The notes: a model not told the origin generated them from the sequence alone. 64,000 bases of DNA from Rothia aeria (GCA_002355935.1 AP017895.1:2524681-2588680); one strand, 5' to 3'. Positions 1 through 9,355 are shown, counted from the stretch's first letter. Numbers and translations are program-made.

Positions 1-233
1 GCCCACAGTTCAGCCCGGTAGGCGAGGGAGAACGGGGAGCGGATGCTCTCACACAGGGCGTCAATAATGGTCTGCACCTGGTGGTGGCGTTCGTGTTCCG
101 TCACGGCTGTATCAGCCAGCCACTCATCGGCGAGTATGACAAGGGTGCGTGCCGCACCCATCCGAGCCTCAACCGTACCGCCACCGAGCTGCCTGACTGC
201 CTCTTCAAAACGTGCTGTGCGTTCTGTGCGCAT
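1..233 (-). CDS. Pentapeptide-like beta-helix protein, N-terminal part only (third tandem copy)
   Basis: Only the first 77 or so codons are inside the window; the rest lies beyond position 1. The reading frame starts MRTERTARFEEAVRQLGG and contains LADEWLAD and LCESIRSPF, which match the N-terminal region of the two genes upstream (LADDWLAD and LCEYIRSPY; LIDEWLAD and LCAYIRSPY). It therefore belongs to the same family. The ATG at 233 lies 3 nt after the stop of the preceding gene, with an AAGGGG ribosome site inside that gene's end, so the two are probably co-translated. The helical repeat region itself is not visible, and the function is unknown. Confidence 0.75.
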   Translation of the reverse strand, partial: MRTERTARFEEAVRQLGGGTVEARMGAARTLVILADEWLADTAVTEHERHHQVQTIIDALCESIRSPFSLAYRAELW

Positions 234-236
234 TGT

Positions 237-1784
237 CTACCCCTTCATTGCGTTGTTGAGGGCCTGCACAAGGGCGGGAAAGTTAAGCAGGTCGTTATCA
301 AACATAAAATGGCACCATGTGTGGAACAGAACCTGATGCTGAGCAGCCTGGTAAGCGGGCGAACCAAACGGTATGGTGCGCAGGTAGGATCCGAAGGCGG
401 CCCGGGCACGCAGGCACCGGCTCAGGGCCACCGACTCTTTGAAGCTCAGCGAACGGGAGGCGGCCGGGAGCGCACCGCTCATAGGCACCGCGTGCTCGCT
501 ATAAGGGAGAGGGCCAAAATCGTTCACGCAGGAGTCATTGAAAACACATTCGTCAAAGGCGGGTGGCTTCCCGGCGCTGTGCGCACCCATGAAGGACACC
601 CCGCCGGCGAACACCGACCCTCGGAAGCTGCTGGACGCCTGCGGGTTTGCGGTGTGGCCAAACTGGACGCCGTCAAAATTGGCGGAGCCGATGAACTGCT
701 CAGAAGCGTGGTAAACGCCGCCACGGTACTGGGATTCCGCAAAGGTGGCATTTCCCAGATAACGGCTCCCGTAGAACGAGACATCTGCTTCATACACGCT
801 GCAGCTGTAGTCGGCATCCCCCATATGTGCGGATTCCCCAATCTGCGCCGAGGCACCGTATGTGCACCCGCGCATTGTCAGGTTCGCCCCGTACCGGTTT
901 TTGCTGTAGTTAACCTTGCCGCGGTACGTGCACCCCGATAAATCGGCGGGACCGTAGTAGGTATTGCCATGGCTGCACACGCCCCGGTCGTAGGTGCTGT
1001 TACTGAGATCAGCCGCACCCCGGTACACAGAACCGGCAGCAGTAAAATCGTGGGTATACCCGTGATAGTTGCCCTCCACAGCCCCGTAGGTGCAGTGGCT
1101 GCGGTCCAGGTTACGACGGTAGATGCACCCAAACACGTAAATCGTTTTTCCCAGGTAGGTGCCGCCCGAAAACGACGCATCACCGTTAAAAACGCTGGTC
1201 TCCATGAACACATCATCCCGCCAGGTGGCGTTCCGGGCGGTCACCCTCCCGCCCCAGAAAGCCCCCGCAAGGTGAACAGGGTAAAAGAAGTCCGCGCCCG
1301 AGAAATCATAGTCAAACCCGGACCACGGCCCGCCGATGACGGTTTCCTCGTCGGCAGTACCAAAACTCATGGAATATGTGTACCGCTGCGGAACATACCC
1401 CACCCAACGCACCCGCTCTATAATGGCCGCAAGGATGCTCTGCCGCACCTGCCCCTCCTGGACCAGGTGCGCCTGATCCGCATAGAACTGGCGTTTCTCT
1501 CGGGTACTCAGGGCCTCATCCGGTTCTTCCTGGGTGAGCTGCAGGTACCTGTCGGTACCCGCATAGGGTGAGCGAATATACTCGCACAGCGTGTTAATAA
1601 TGCCCTGCACGCGTGTTCCAGCCTGCTCGGCGGGAACATGCTCATCAGCAAGCCAGTCGTCGGCGAGCGTCACGAGGGTTTTCACGGCTGCTGTGCGCAC
1701 GGGGGCGGCTGGGCTGTACAGCTGTTCGGCGGCAGCGGATTCTTGGGCATGCCGCTGGGTGTGGTTGGGCTGGCTCGGGTTCAC
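237..1784 (-). CDS. Pentapeptide-like beta-helix repeat protein (second tandem copy)
   Basis: 515 aa. Residues 1-75 form an alpha-helical head with LADDWLAD and LCEYIRSPY, shared with both neighbours. From about residue 150 the protein is made of roughly 10-residue units of the kind A-D-L-S-x-x-x-Y-x-G (for example ADLSGCTYRG, ADLSNSTYDR), a variant of the A(D/N)LxX pentapeptide repeat that folds into a right-handed beta-helix. The last 80 residues are not repetitive. No signal peptide or membrane segment is seen, so it is probably cytoplasmic. Start chosen: GTG at 1784, preceded by AGGGGAG about 9 nt upstream. It lies 63 nt after the upstream paralogue. Pentapeptide proteins can mimic DNA or act as scaffolds; nothing here tells which. 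Confidence 0.7.
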   Translation of the reverse strand: MNPSQPNHTQRHAQESAAAEQLYSPAAPVRTAAVKTLVTLADDWLADEHVPAEQAGTRVQGIINTLCEYIRSPYAGTDRYLQLTQEEPDEALSTREKRQFYADQAHLVQEGQVRQSILAAIIERVRWVGYVPQRYTYSMSFGTADEETVIGGPWSGFDYDFSGADFFYPVHLAGAFWGGRVTARNATWRDDVFMETSVFNGDASFSGGTYLGKTIYVFGCIYRRNLDRSHCTYGAVEGNYHGYTHDFTAAGSVYRGAADLSNSTYDRGVCSHGNTYYGPADLSGCTYRGKVNYSKNRYGANLTMRGCTYGASAQIGESAHMGDADYSCSVYEADVSFYGSRYLGNATFAESQYRGGVYHASEQFIGSANFDGVQFGHTANPQASSSFRGSVFAGGVSFMGAHSAGKPPAFDECVFNDSCVNDFGPLPYSEHAVPMSGALPAASRSLSFKESVALSRCLRARAAFGSYLRTIPFGSPAYQAAQHQVLFHTWCHFMFDNDLLNFPALVQALNNAMKG

Positions 1785-1847
1785 GGTGGTGTACTCCCCT
1801 GGTTTTATCGGTGGTATGTGGTGATGCGGTGGGCAGCGGGTGTGGTT

Positions 1848-3419
1848 TTAGAGAGCGTACGCCCACTGTTTCAGCTCGTTGCACACGGCGAGTATCTGCT
1901 GGTGGATGGCCCACCGCTCTTCAGAGTCTGCCGGTGCCTGCAGCAGGGTCTCCGCCAGTTCCCTCACGTGCTGGGAGCGTTCATTCATGTGGGCCACCTG
2001 CGAGCCGTTGAGCAGCCGGGAACCGACCGGGTACTCGGCGCGTATTTCTGCCTCATAGTCGCTGTCGTAGTCCACACTGAAAGTGTTGCGCACGGCCGGG
2101 TTGAAGATGCACCCGGCGAACGAATTATCGGGGGTGCTGTACTGCACCTCGTCAAGGCTGACGCTCTGGCAGAAGAGGGCGGGGCCATAGGTGACGGGCC
2201 CTTCATAGCAGCTTCCGGAGAACACCCCGGAGGTATCGCCGTAGCCTTCACCATCTTGTGGGGGCACACACTGCAGGTAGAGGCAGTCGCCGAAGTCTGC
2301 CTTCGCCTCATAGGTGTTGTAGGACAGCTCGGTATCCTGCCCAAGGTAGATGCTCTCACGCATGGTGACATCGCCCTCGTAGGTGTTGATATTGATATCA
2401 GTGAGCCCGTAGTAGACATTGTGACTGTAGTCGATAGGCCCGGCAAACGTGGTTTCTTCGTGTTCAAGGTCTGCGAAGAAGACGCTGCGGCTGTAGTCTG
2501 CGAGGCGTTCCCCATCGCCGTAGCCCAACCTGGTTTTTCCGTGGTAGATACAGTTATTGGCGGTAACCCCCTGAAGGTAGCTGGAGGATAAGTCAATATG
2601 CTCCCCGTAGTAGAGGCACCGGCTCAGGTTGGCGTGGCCGTGGTGGGTGATGTCGATCCAGGTGTTGCCGTGGTAGAGGCACCCGCTCAGATCGGCTTCC
2701 TGGAGGCATACACCCTGTATGCTCACGCCCTGCTCGTAGATGGTCGAAGATGCGTTTAACACCCCGTTAAAGTGGACTTTATTGAAATGGACATCGGCAC
2801 CGTAGATGCTGTGGGAGAAGTCGACGTCGCCATTAAAGACGGTGTCGTTAAAGATGGCGTCCGCGAGGTAGGTTGAGCTGGAGAAGTCAGCATCCGCACA
2901 GAATGTTGCCTCAGCCATATTGAGCGGCACGCTCCAGTAGGAGCCGGAAAGGTTCACCGGGTAGAAGAACACACTGCCGGAGAAATCATAGGCGAAACCG
3001 GACCAGGGCCCGGGGCTCTCACGGGTACCGATCACGCGCGTGTGCACCGCCAGCAGCAGGGTGAGGCGCACGGTGACTTCAGCATCGAATTCGGCCTTGT
3101 CGTGCGGGAAGTTCCGTTTGTCTTCCTCACTCAGCGCCGGGTCTGGCTCGTCACGGCTGAGTATCTTGTATTCGGGGGCCATAGGGTACGGGGAGCGAAT
3201 GTAGGCGCACAGGCTGTCAATGAGCGCGGTGGCCTCGGCGTGGCGGGTGGGGCCGGGCAGGGTCTCGTCGGCCAACCATTCGTCAATGAGCCATATGAGG
3301 GACTGGGCTCCGCTAAGGCGCGTGACGGGGGCAGGGTCAGCGAGCTGTTCCAGTGCGGAGATGTAACGGGCTTGGCGGTCGAAACGAGGGTCGGGGGCTG
3401 GTGAGTCGGTTGTGGGCAT
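1848..3419 (-). CDS. Pentapeptide-like beta-helix repeat protein (first tandem copy)
   Basis: 523 aa from the ATG at 3419, preferred over the ATG at 3431 because GAGG sits 6-9 nt before it. The head (to about residue 80) carries LIDEWLADE and LCAYIRSPY. The middle is a long run of about 10-residue units with alternating ADLSGCLYHG, ANLSRCLYYG and ADFSSSTYLA patterns, consistent with a right-handed beta-helix. The tail is helical and not repetitive. No export signal is seen. It heads a run of three paralogues read in the same direction, probably one transcript. The function cannot be assigned. Confidence 0.7.
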   Translation of the reverse strand: MPTTDSPAPDPRFDRQARYISALEQLADPAPVTRLSGAQSLIWLIDEWLADETLPGPTRHAEATALIDSLCAYIRSPYPMAPEYKILSRDEPDPALSEEDKRNFPHDKAEFDAEVTVRLTLLLAVHTRVIGTRESPGPWSGFAYDFSGSVFFYPVNLSGSYWSVPLNMAEATFCADADFSSSTYLADAIFNDTVFNGDVDFSHSIYGADVHFNKVHFNGVLNASSTIYEQGVSIQGVCLQEADLSGCLYHGNTWIDITHHGHANLSRCLYYGEHIDLSSSYLQGVTANNCIYHGKTRLGYGDGERLADYSRSVFFADLEHEETTFAGPIDYSHNVYYGLTDININTYEGDVTMRESIYLGQDTELSYNTYEAKADFGDCLYLQCVPPQDGEGYGDTSGVFSGSCYEGPVTYGPALFCQSVSLDEVQYSTPDNSFAGCIFNPAVRNTFSVDYDSDYEAEIRAEYPVGSRLLNGSQVAHMNERSQHVRELAETLLQAPADSEERWAIHQQILAVCNELKQWAYAL

Positions 3420-3838
3420 GGTGTACCTCATCAGGTATGTGCGGCTGGTGTTGTCCCCTCAGCTTACGGGAGTGCTCGCCGGTCCGCACTTAATTTTGTC
3501 GGTTATACATTGATTATGCATAAAAGTCTCAGGTTCAGGTTGCAGGTGACCTACATTTTTTCAGATGTTGCGCACACAACAATAAGGTTTTCTGCTTGAA
3601 GTTTCTAAGGGCCACACCCCACAGGACGCAACGTGAGGCACCACCGCAAGAACACGCCAGCTACGGGAAAACTATGCACCGACTAGGGAAAATACTGCAT
3701 ACCCGGAACAGGCGTCAGGTGCCCAGCGGCGGCACCTGGCACGCACAGGATGCACCACGGTGCCCACGGAAGCGGTAGACGGGCATGTGCGGAAAATAAC
3801 GGATATTCAGGGTGCATCACCCGCTACCAAGCAGTGGA
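3420..3838. other. Intergenic stretch, no gene seen
   Basis: About 420 bp between the pentapeptide genes and hepT. The part near 3490-3560 is AT-richer and probably holds the promoter of the minus-strand pentapeptide genes (a TATAAC-like -10 is possible), but no convincing -35 element goes with it. Short open frames here have no coding character. Confidence 0.4.
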
Positions 3839-4192
3839 CTATTTGCTAGAAGCTAGGGTGTCACGAGTTGTTTGGATACCCTTAAGGACCTCTACCAGTC
3901 TGGTGGAACTAACTTCCCATATGATGCCCATATCAAGTTGCCGGTATCCGTGAGAAATGATGTGTCGCATTGCAATCAGATATTGCCATTCAGGCGCATG
4001 ATGCATTTCGCAGAATTCGGGAAATTTCCGACGAATAGTTGCCAGGTTTTCACCAAGCTCATGCAGTCTCATGCAAACCGCGCTCTGAATTAGATCTGAA
4101 TCCATGAATTCGTCATAGCTGGGCGGTAAAAACCCGAGCAGACGATGCCCAGAATCCAGCGCATTTTCAAGATAAGGTAACGGGGTTTTCAT
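3839..4192 (-). CDS. hepT: HepT-like ribonuclease toxin (HEPN/DUF86 family)
   Basis: 117 aa, normal for the family. The HEPN RNase signature R-x4-H-x-Y is present as RHIISHGY near residue 75. In characterised HepT-MntA pairs this motif cleaves RNA (tRNA in some systems), and its Tyr is the site that MntA modifies with AMP. The start codon overlaps the stop of mntA as ATGA (4189-4192), so the pair is translationally coupled, antitoxin first. The product is cytoplasmic. The assignment rests on the motif, the length and the partner gene; the RNA target cannot be told from sequence. Confidence 0.88.
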   Translation of the reverse strand: MKTPLPYLENALDSGHRLLGFLPPSYDEFMDSDLIQSAVCMRLHELGENLATIRRKFPEFCEMHHAPEWQYLIAMRHIISHGYRQLDMGIIWEVSSTRLVEVLKGIQTTRDTLASSK

Positions 4193-4503
4193 AGGGGAAG
4201 CTCAATAAGGTCCGGCTCTATATACTGCCACATGCGTGGATCAATTGATAACGCAAGATCCACTGGACGGTGCAGTTCTTGTTCCAGCTCAACCGCAGCA
4301 TCCACACTCTTGCAGAAAGCTTGGTAACCGGAATCATTTCCGAACTCTACAAGTATGTCAATATCACTAGTGGGGGTGAGCTCGTTACGTGCCGCACTCC
4401 CAAAAAGGCGAGCGCGGGTAGCACCGTAAGCACGCAAAATGTTAAGTACGCGCTCCTCATGTGGAAGAGCGTACATACGTTGAATACCGGCTACGCCACT
4501 CAT
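4189..4503 (-). CDS. mntA: MntA-like nucleotidyltransferase antitoxin
   Basis: 104 aa from the ATG at 4503. It carries the minimal nucleotidyltransferase motif GS-x(10)-D-x-D as GSAARNELTPTSDIDILVEF at about residues 36-55. Family members transfer AMP to the HepT toxin and silence it. Upstream in-frame extension is possible but lacks similarity to the family. A TACAAT box lies only 6 nt before the ATG, with no clear Shine-Dalgarno, so the mRNA is probably leaderless. It is coupled to hepT by a 4-nt overlap. Confidence 0.87.
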   Translation of the reverse strand: MSGVAGIQRMYALPHEERVLNILRAYGATRARLFGSAARNELTPTSDIDILVEFGNDSGYQAFCKSVDAAVELEQELHRPVDLALSIDPRMWQYIEPDLIELPL

Positions 4504-4509
4504 GCCCTG

Positions 4510-4515
4510 ATTGTA
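4510..4515 (-). promoter_or_regulatory. Likely -10 box of leaderless mntA-hepT transcript
   Basis: TACAAT on the minus strand, 6 nt before the mntA ATG. This spacing puts the predicted transcription start at or next to the A of the ATG. No good -35 is visible, so this rests on the -10 and its spacing only. Confidence 0.45.
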
Positions 4516-4587
4516 GCATTTGACGGGCTGTTCCCTTGAGGGTGCAGCACCGTTTCGCCCTTGGGACACGGGCGGGTGAACCCCGCG

Positions 4588-4593
4588 TAAAAT
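4588..4593 (+). promoter_or_regulatory. Likely -10 box of menB, possibly leaderless
   Basis: TAAAAT followed by 7 nt (AGGGGGC) and the menB ATG. The AGGGGG could act as a ribosome site but is too close to the ATG to be ideal. The promoter is divergent from that of mntA within a 97-bp intergenic region. No convincing -35. Confidence 0.4.
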
Positions 4594-4600
4594 AGGGGGC

Positions 4601-5553
4601 ATGACTGTTACGTTCCCTCCCCAGGTTTCCGATATTTTCAACCCGCAGCACTGGCGCATCGTTGACGGGTTTGAGGATTTTACCGACATCACCTACCACC
4701 GCCAGGTGCAGCGCGACGAGACGGGCGAAATCTTGCGCGACTTGCCGACCGTGCGCATTGCTTTTAACCGGCCCGAGGTGCGTAACGCCTTCCGCCCGCA
4801 TACTGTGGACGAACTCTACCGGGCGCTCGATCATGCCCGCATGACCTCTGATGTAGGCGCTGTGCTTCTGACAGGGAACGGCCCCTCCCCAAAGATGGCG
4901 GGTGGGCGTTCTGCTCGGGCGGTGACCAGCGCATCCGTGGGCGCGACGGCTACCACTACGCCAGCGGCGACACCGCCGAATCTATTGACCCTGCACGTGC
5001 TGGGCGGCTGCATATTCTGGAGGTGCAGCGCCTGATTCGTACCATGCCCAAGGTTGTGATCGCTCTGGTCTCTGGGTGGGCTGCGGGTGGCGGGCATTCC
5101 CTGCACGTGGTTGCGGATTTGACCATAGCCTCCGAAGAGTACGGCAAGTTTAAGCAGACCGACGCGACTGTTGGCTCTTTCGACGCGGGCTACGGTTCGG
5201 CGCTTTTGGCGCGGCAGGTTGGGCAGAAGTTTGCGCGCGAAATCTTTTTCCTCGCCAAAGAGTACGATGCGCAGCGCATGTACGAGATGGGTGCCGTTAA
5301 TGATGTGGTGCCCCACGCAGAGCTGGAAAATAAGGGTCTGGAATATGCGGCTCATATTGCCCGGCAGTCTCCGCAGGCTATCCGTATGCTCAAGTACGCC
5401 TTCAACCTGCCCGATGACGGTATGCTCGGGCAGCAGGTTTTCGCGGGAGAGGCAACCCGCATGGCGTATATGACCGACGAGGCTGTGGAGGGGCGCGATG
5501 CGTTTCTACAAAAGCGTGACCCCGACTGGTCGAACTATCCCTACTATTTCTAG
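4601..5553 (+). CDS. menB: 1,4-dihydroxy-2-naphthoyl-CoA synthase (frameshifted as read)
   Basis: Crotonase-fold enzyme that closes the second ring in menaquinone synthesis, turning O-succinylbenzoyl-CoA into 1,4-dihydroxy-2-naphthoyl-CoA. As read the frame breaks near 4887-4890 (a run of four C); adding one C restores the family sequence DGGWAFCSGGDQRIRGRDG followed by ESIDPARAGRLHILEVQRLIR. The merged protein is 317 aa, typical for actinobacterial MenB. Other MenB features: GWAAGGGHSLHVVADLTIAS (CoA and oxyanion region), QTDATVGSFDAGYGS, and the C-terminal YPYYF. It is followed directly by menE and menA. I think the break is a sequencing error because menE has the same kind of defect. Confidence 0.9.
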
Positions 5554-5645
5554 GGTTTTACGCGTTGCAGAATAACCGTTCTGTTGTGCCGGGAGGCCAC
5601 TGCGATCCCCGTAAGTCCCGGGTGGATAGCGGCGAAGCAGGCGCT

Positions 5646-7051
5646 ATGACGGGTGCATTCCCCGGTTCACTCACGCCGCTTCCTGCTCCACGCCAGGATG
5701 CGCTGCATCCGCACGCGGTCATCCTCAGCGCCGATGAGCCCGCCAATCCGCAAGAGATTCTGCGCGCCTTCGAGCGCTCTCTTACCGGGGACTTGCCGAA
5801 CAGTGCTCGGAATGGTCAAGACCCGCTCGGGCAAACAGAAGACCCGGAGTCTATTGCGCTCGTGGTGGGCACCTCCGGGTCCACGGGTGCACCCAAACAG
5901 ACGGCGTTAAGCGTACGGGCGTTGCGGGCATCCGCTCGGGCGACCGAGAGGTTTTTTGCGGACTACCCTTCGGCCGGTTCAGCTAAACCGCAGAGGGCTA
6001 CTTCTGAGGTTCCTGCGCAATGGCTTCTCGCCCTGCCCGCGCACTATGTGGCGGGGGCTCAGGTTCTCGCCCGGTCGGTGCTCGCCGGAACGACGCCGGT
6101 AGTTGCCGCATCGATCACCGACGGGGTTAGTTTTACACCCGAAGTATTTCTGAACGCCGCCGAACGGCTCAGCTGCGCCCGCCGGTTCGTCTCTCTTGTG
6201 CCCACGCAGGTGCATAAGCTCCTAGAAGCCGCCGAAGCCAGCCCCGCACTGGGGTCAGAAATTTACGATGCGCTCGGCCAGTTCACCGGAATCCTGCTTG
6301 GCGGCGCCCCGGCAAGCGCTTCCCTGCTGGCAGCCGCGCGCGAGCTTGGGCTGAACGTGGTCACCACCTATGGCAGCGCAGAAACCGCCGGTGGGTGCGT
6401 CTATTCGGGGGTAGCCCTGCCCGGGGTGCGGCTGCGTGTGGTTCCCGAGGACGCAGGTTTAGCAGACAGCCCGGTTGTGGCCGGGGCTGAAGCGGCCGGG
6501 CGTATCTGGCTCGGTGGTGAGCACCTTGCCAGCGGGTACTTGGGCGATAGCGCGCGCACCGCATCGCATTTCTTCGTTGATGCCCACGGGTGCCGGTGGT
6601 ACCGCACCGACGATTACGGCTCACTCGTGCCCCCGCCCCAAACACTCCCGAGGACGGTGGTGCTCCGGCGCTGAGTGTTCTGGGGCGCTCCGATGATGTG
6701 ATTATTACCGGCGGGGTGAAAGTCTCTTCTCACGCAGTCGCCGCCGTCCTTGAAAGCCACCCGGCGGTGCGTGAGGCTGCGGTGGCCGGTGTTCCCGACG
6801 CGCGGTGGGGGGCCGCCGTCATTGCCGCCGTCACCCTGCGGAACCTGCCCGGGCATTATGGTGCGGACGCTGCCGAAACAGCAAGGCAGCTGCAGCAGCT
6901 GTGCGGCGCACGGCTGGGTGCGGCGGGCGTGCCGAAGGTGGTGCGTATTGTGCCTGATTTTCCGGCCACAAGCACGGGCAAACCTGACCGGCTGGCAATA
7001 TACAGTATGCTGTGTAAGGCGCACGCCGAGCAGCAAACCAACCGTGTGTGA
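5646..7051 (+). CDS. menE: O-succinylbenzoate-CoA ligase (frameshifted as read)
   Basis: AMP-forming acyl-CoA ligase that makes the substrate of MenB. Motifs: the ATP-binding loop VGTSGSTGAPK, TYGSAETAGG, the adenylate-binding WYRTDDYG, hinge GRSDDVIITGGVKVS, and the catalytic Lys region STGKPDR near the C-terminus. As read, the frame breaks near 6636-6639 (four C in GCCCCA); one extra C joins PPP to NTPEDGGAPALSVLGRSDD. The merged length is 468 aa. The start is uncertain: ATG at 5646 is preferred over an upstream TTG at 5565. It lies 92 nt after menB and overlaps the leader of menA. Confidence 0.87.
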
Positions 7052-7065
7052 AGGAGGGCATAGCC

Positions 7066-7956
7066 GTGGCATCACCGGCAGAATGGATTGAGGGGGCGCG
7101 TCTGCGCACCCTACCGCTTGCTTTGGCGCCGATCGTGGCGGGGTCTGTGGCGGCGGCCGAGCTGCATTCGTTCCGTCCCCTACGAGCTGTGCTTGCTCTT
7201 CTGGTGGCGTTCTTCCTGCAGGTGGGCGTGAACTACGCGAATGACTACTCTGACGGTGTCAAAGGCACCGATGAGGGCAGGGTCGGCCCGATGCGCCTTG
7301 TCGGTTCAGGTGCGGCAAGCCCGAAAGCGGTTAAGTTCGCCGCGTTTTTGTGTTTCGGTCTCGCCGTGTGTTCCGGTGTGTTGCTGGTGGCGTTAGCGAA
7401 CCAGTGGTGGTTCCTGGCGGTTGGCGCATCCGCGCTTTTTGCGGCGTGGGGGTACACCGGCGGGAAACGGCCCTACGGGTATATGGGTTTGGGTGACGTG
7501 TTCGTGTTCATCTATTTTGGGCTGGTTGCCACTTTAGGCACGTTATTCACGCAAACTAATCAGCTGACGCTCACCGGGTGGGTGGGGGCCGGAGCGGTGG
7601 GCCTGATCTCGTGTGCGCTGCTCATGGCGAATAATGTGCGCGACATCCCCACCGATAGTGAATCGGGTAAGCTCACCCTGGCGGTGCGGCTGGGTGATAG
7701 GGCCGCACGCATCACCTACGCGGTTGAGATGATCCTGGCGATTCTGCTGTGTACCGTGCTGGTGCCGCAGAACCCGTGGTTTGCGCTGATTTTTGTGCTG
7801 GTAGGGCCGACCGTTTACTCATGCGTGACGGTGCTTTCTGGGCGCACCGGCAAAGACCTCATCCCCGTGCTGAAACAGGCCGGTATTGTGGCGCTGGCGT
7901 ACAGCCTGCTCATGGGGCTGGCGGTATTCTTGGGGAACTTCAACTCGCTCTCCTAA
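7066..7956 (+). CDS. menA: 1,4-dihydroxy-2-naphthoate polyprenyltransferase
   Basis: UbiA-family integral membrane prenyltransferase that attaches the polyprenyl chain to 1,4-dihydroxy-2-naphthoate. The first Asp-rich motif appears as NYANDYSDGVKGTD and the second as NNVRDIPTDSESGK, both as in MenA. Eight or nine hydrophobic helices fill the rest of the 296 aa. Start: GTG at 7066 with AAGGAGGG 7 nt upstream, chosen over the GTG at 7048, which lies before that ribosome site. The menE stop (7049-7051) overlaps this site, so the three men genes are one operon. The frame is intact, unlike its two upstream partners. Confidence 0.94.
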   Translation: MASPAEWIEGARLRTLPLALAPIVAGSVAAAELHSFRPLRAVLALLVAFFLQVGVNYANDYSDGVKGTDEGRVGPMRLVGSGAASPKAVKFAAFLCFGLAVCSGVLLVALANQWWFLAVGASALFAAWGYTGGKRPYGYMGLGDVFVFIYFGLVATLGTLFTQTNQLTLTGWVGAGAVGLISCALLMANNVRDIPTDSESGKLTLAVRLGDRAARITYAVEMILAILLCTVLVPQNPWFALIFVLVGPTVYSCVTVLSGRTGKDLIPVLKQAGIVALAYSLLMGLAVFLGNFNSLS

Positions 7957-8016
7957 CCCCCTGCCCCATAAGCTTTTGCGGGTTTTCCCGGCCCGCGCAG
8001 GCCGCACAGGCTGTTG

Positions 8017-8565
8017 CTAGGCGTAGTAGGTGTTCAGGTGCGCCAGGTAATCACCCGCACTGTCTGCCACCAGCTGGGCGGCGGCTTCATCGTAGCTCTC
8101 ATAGGTGTCGATGGTGTGGAACGTGAAGAGAGGCTGATAATTGGCGCTAATATAGTTAGCCGTCAGCTCGAAGGGGCGCAGGGTTTCAGCAACAGTGTAC
8201 CCAACGGAGCCTTCCGCACTGTACTCTGAGGCGGGAGCGCCCAGCGAGACGGCAATACCGAGTTTCTTATTCTCGAATGCCTTACCCTTTGATCCGTAGG
8301 CCCACCCGTACGTCAGCACCTCGTCGCACCACTGTTTCAGAAGCGGAGGGCAGTTAAACCAGTACACCGGAAACTGAAGCACAATGTTCTGGTGCTCTTC
8401 CACGAGAGCCTGCTCGCGCTCTACATCAATCACACCGTCGGGGTACTCGCTGTACAGCTCATGCACGGTAAACCGGTCCGGATGCTGGCGCAGCATCTGC
8501 ACCCAGGTTTTGTTGACCGTAGACTCGTGGATATTCGGGTGAGTAACAATTACAAGGGTTTTCAT
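8017..8565 (-). CDS. Flavodoxin-fold NAD(P)H oxidoreductase (quinone reductase-like)
   Basis: 182 aa with the Flavodoxin_2 pattern: N-terminal TLVIVTHPNIHEST (FMN/FAD phosphate loop), FQFPVYWFNCPPLLKQWCDEV, which is the family signature around the flavin and substrate pocket, and the GKAFENKKLGIAVSLGAP segment. These match the YwrO/KefF/MdaB group, which reduces quinones with two electrons or assists potassium efflux. No KefC-like gene is nearby, so a quinone or electrophile detoxifying role is more likely. AAGGAAAT before the ATG supports the start. It converges with menA across a 60-bp gap with a weak hairpin. Confidence 0.85.
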   Translation of the reverse strand: MKTLVIVTHPNIHESTVNKTWVQMLRQHPDRFTVHELYSEYPDGVIDVEREQALVEEHQNIVLQFPVYWFNCPPLLKQWCDEVLTYGWAYGSKGKAFENKKLGIAVSLGAPASEYSAEGSVGYTVAETLRPFELTANYISANYQPLFTFHTIDTYESYDEAAAQLVADSAGDYLAHLNTYYA

Positions 8566-8656
8566 GGTATTTCCTTCCGTTCGACGTTAGAAAATACCCA
8601 TAGTATCTATGCCGTTTGGCTCTGACAATACCCCAGGGCACCCGTTCGGCTAACGG

Positions 8657-9355
8657 CTACACAGCGATCTCCCGCAGGGAGGTGCGCTGCTGACCGTGCG
8701 CATCGAAATTCTTCGGATCCAGCCATTGCAGCAACCGGTGTTTACGCTGCTCCCATTCGGTATCCAGCATTGAATACCACGCCGTATCGCGGTTGCGGCC
8801 TTTATATACGACGGCTTGGCGGAACGTTCCCTCATAGGTGAAGCCTAGGCGCTCGGCTGCGCGGCGTGAAGGCTCATTCAGTGCATCGCATTTCCACTCG
8901 TAGCGGCGATAGTGCAGCGTCTCAAACACGTACTGCGCCAGCAGGTACTGCACTTCCGTGGCGGCGCGCGTGCGTTTTAGACGTTCGCCATAGGTCACGC
9001 TGCCCACCTCGATAACACGGTGGGCGGGGTTAATGCGCATGAGCGCTAAAGTGCCAATCGCACGCCCATCCTGATCTATCACAGTCAGATAGTACGGGTC
9101 GGTGGATTCCTCCATGCGCTTGAGGAGGGTCTCTAACTCTGCTCGGTCAGCAACAGGGTTCAGGGACAAATAGGTGAAACTTGGTTTGGGCGCTTCAGGG
9201 CCGTAGACCTCGTACAGGTCGTCGCCGTGGCGTTCTGCATCAAGTTTTTCGAGGCGGCAGTAGCGCCCCTGTAAACAATCAACACTGGGGGCCTCACCCG
9301 CGCGGTAGTCGGGCAGGGCATCGCCGATAGGCTGCTGGTAGTCGTTATATCGCAT
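8657..9355 (-). CDS. GNAT acetyltransferase (RimJ/RimL-like)
   Basis: 232 aa from the ATG at 9355 (a TTG 12 nt upstream is possible). The GNAT core is visible: the strand IGTLALMRINPAHRVIEVGSVTY, the acetyl-CoA region around LKRTRAATEVQYLLAQYVFE, and then LNEPSRRAAERLGFTYEGTFRQAVV, which is the typical RimJ/RimL-type end (N-x-x-S-x-x-x-x-E-x-x-G-F). The acceptor (protein N-terminus or small molecule) cannot be inferred. It is transcribed with neither neighbour overlapping. Confidence 0.85.
   Translation of the reverse strand: MRYNDYQQPIGDALPDYRAGEAPSVDCLQGRYCRLEKLDAERHGDDLYEVYGPEAPKPSFTYLSLNPVADRAELETLLKRMEESTDPYYLTVIDQDGRAIGTLALMRINPAHRVIEVGSVTYGERLKRTRAATEVQYLLAQYVFETLHYRRYEWKCDALNEPSRRAAERLGFTYEGTFRQAVVYKGRNRDTAWYSMLDTEWEQRKHRLLQWLDPKNFDAHGQQRTSLREIAV

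Noticed and set aside
3596..3953. Short plus-strand frames upstream of hepT
   Set aside because: No ribosome site and composition is not coding-like; partly antisense to hepT.
4601..5553. Programmed frameshift in menB
   Set aside because: No slippery heptamer or pseudoknot at the site, and about 17 other genes show the same kind of loss, so a sequencing error is simpler.
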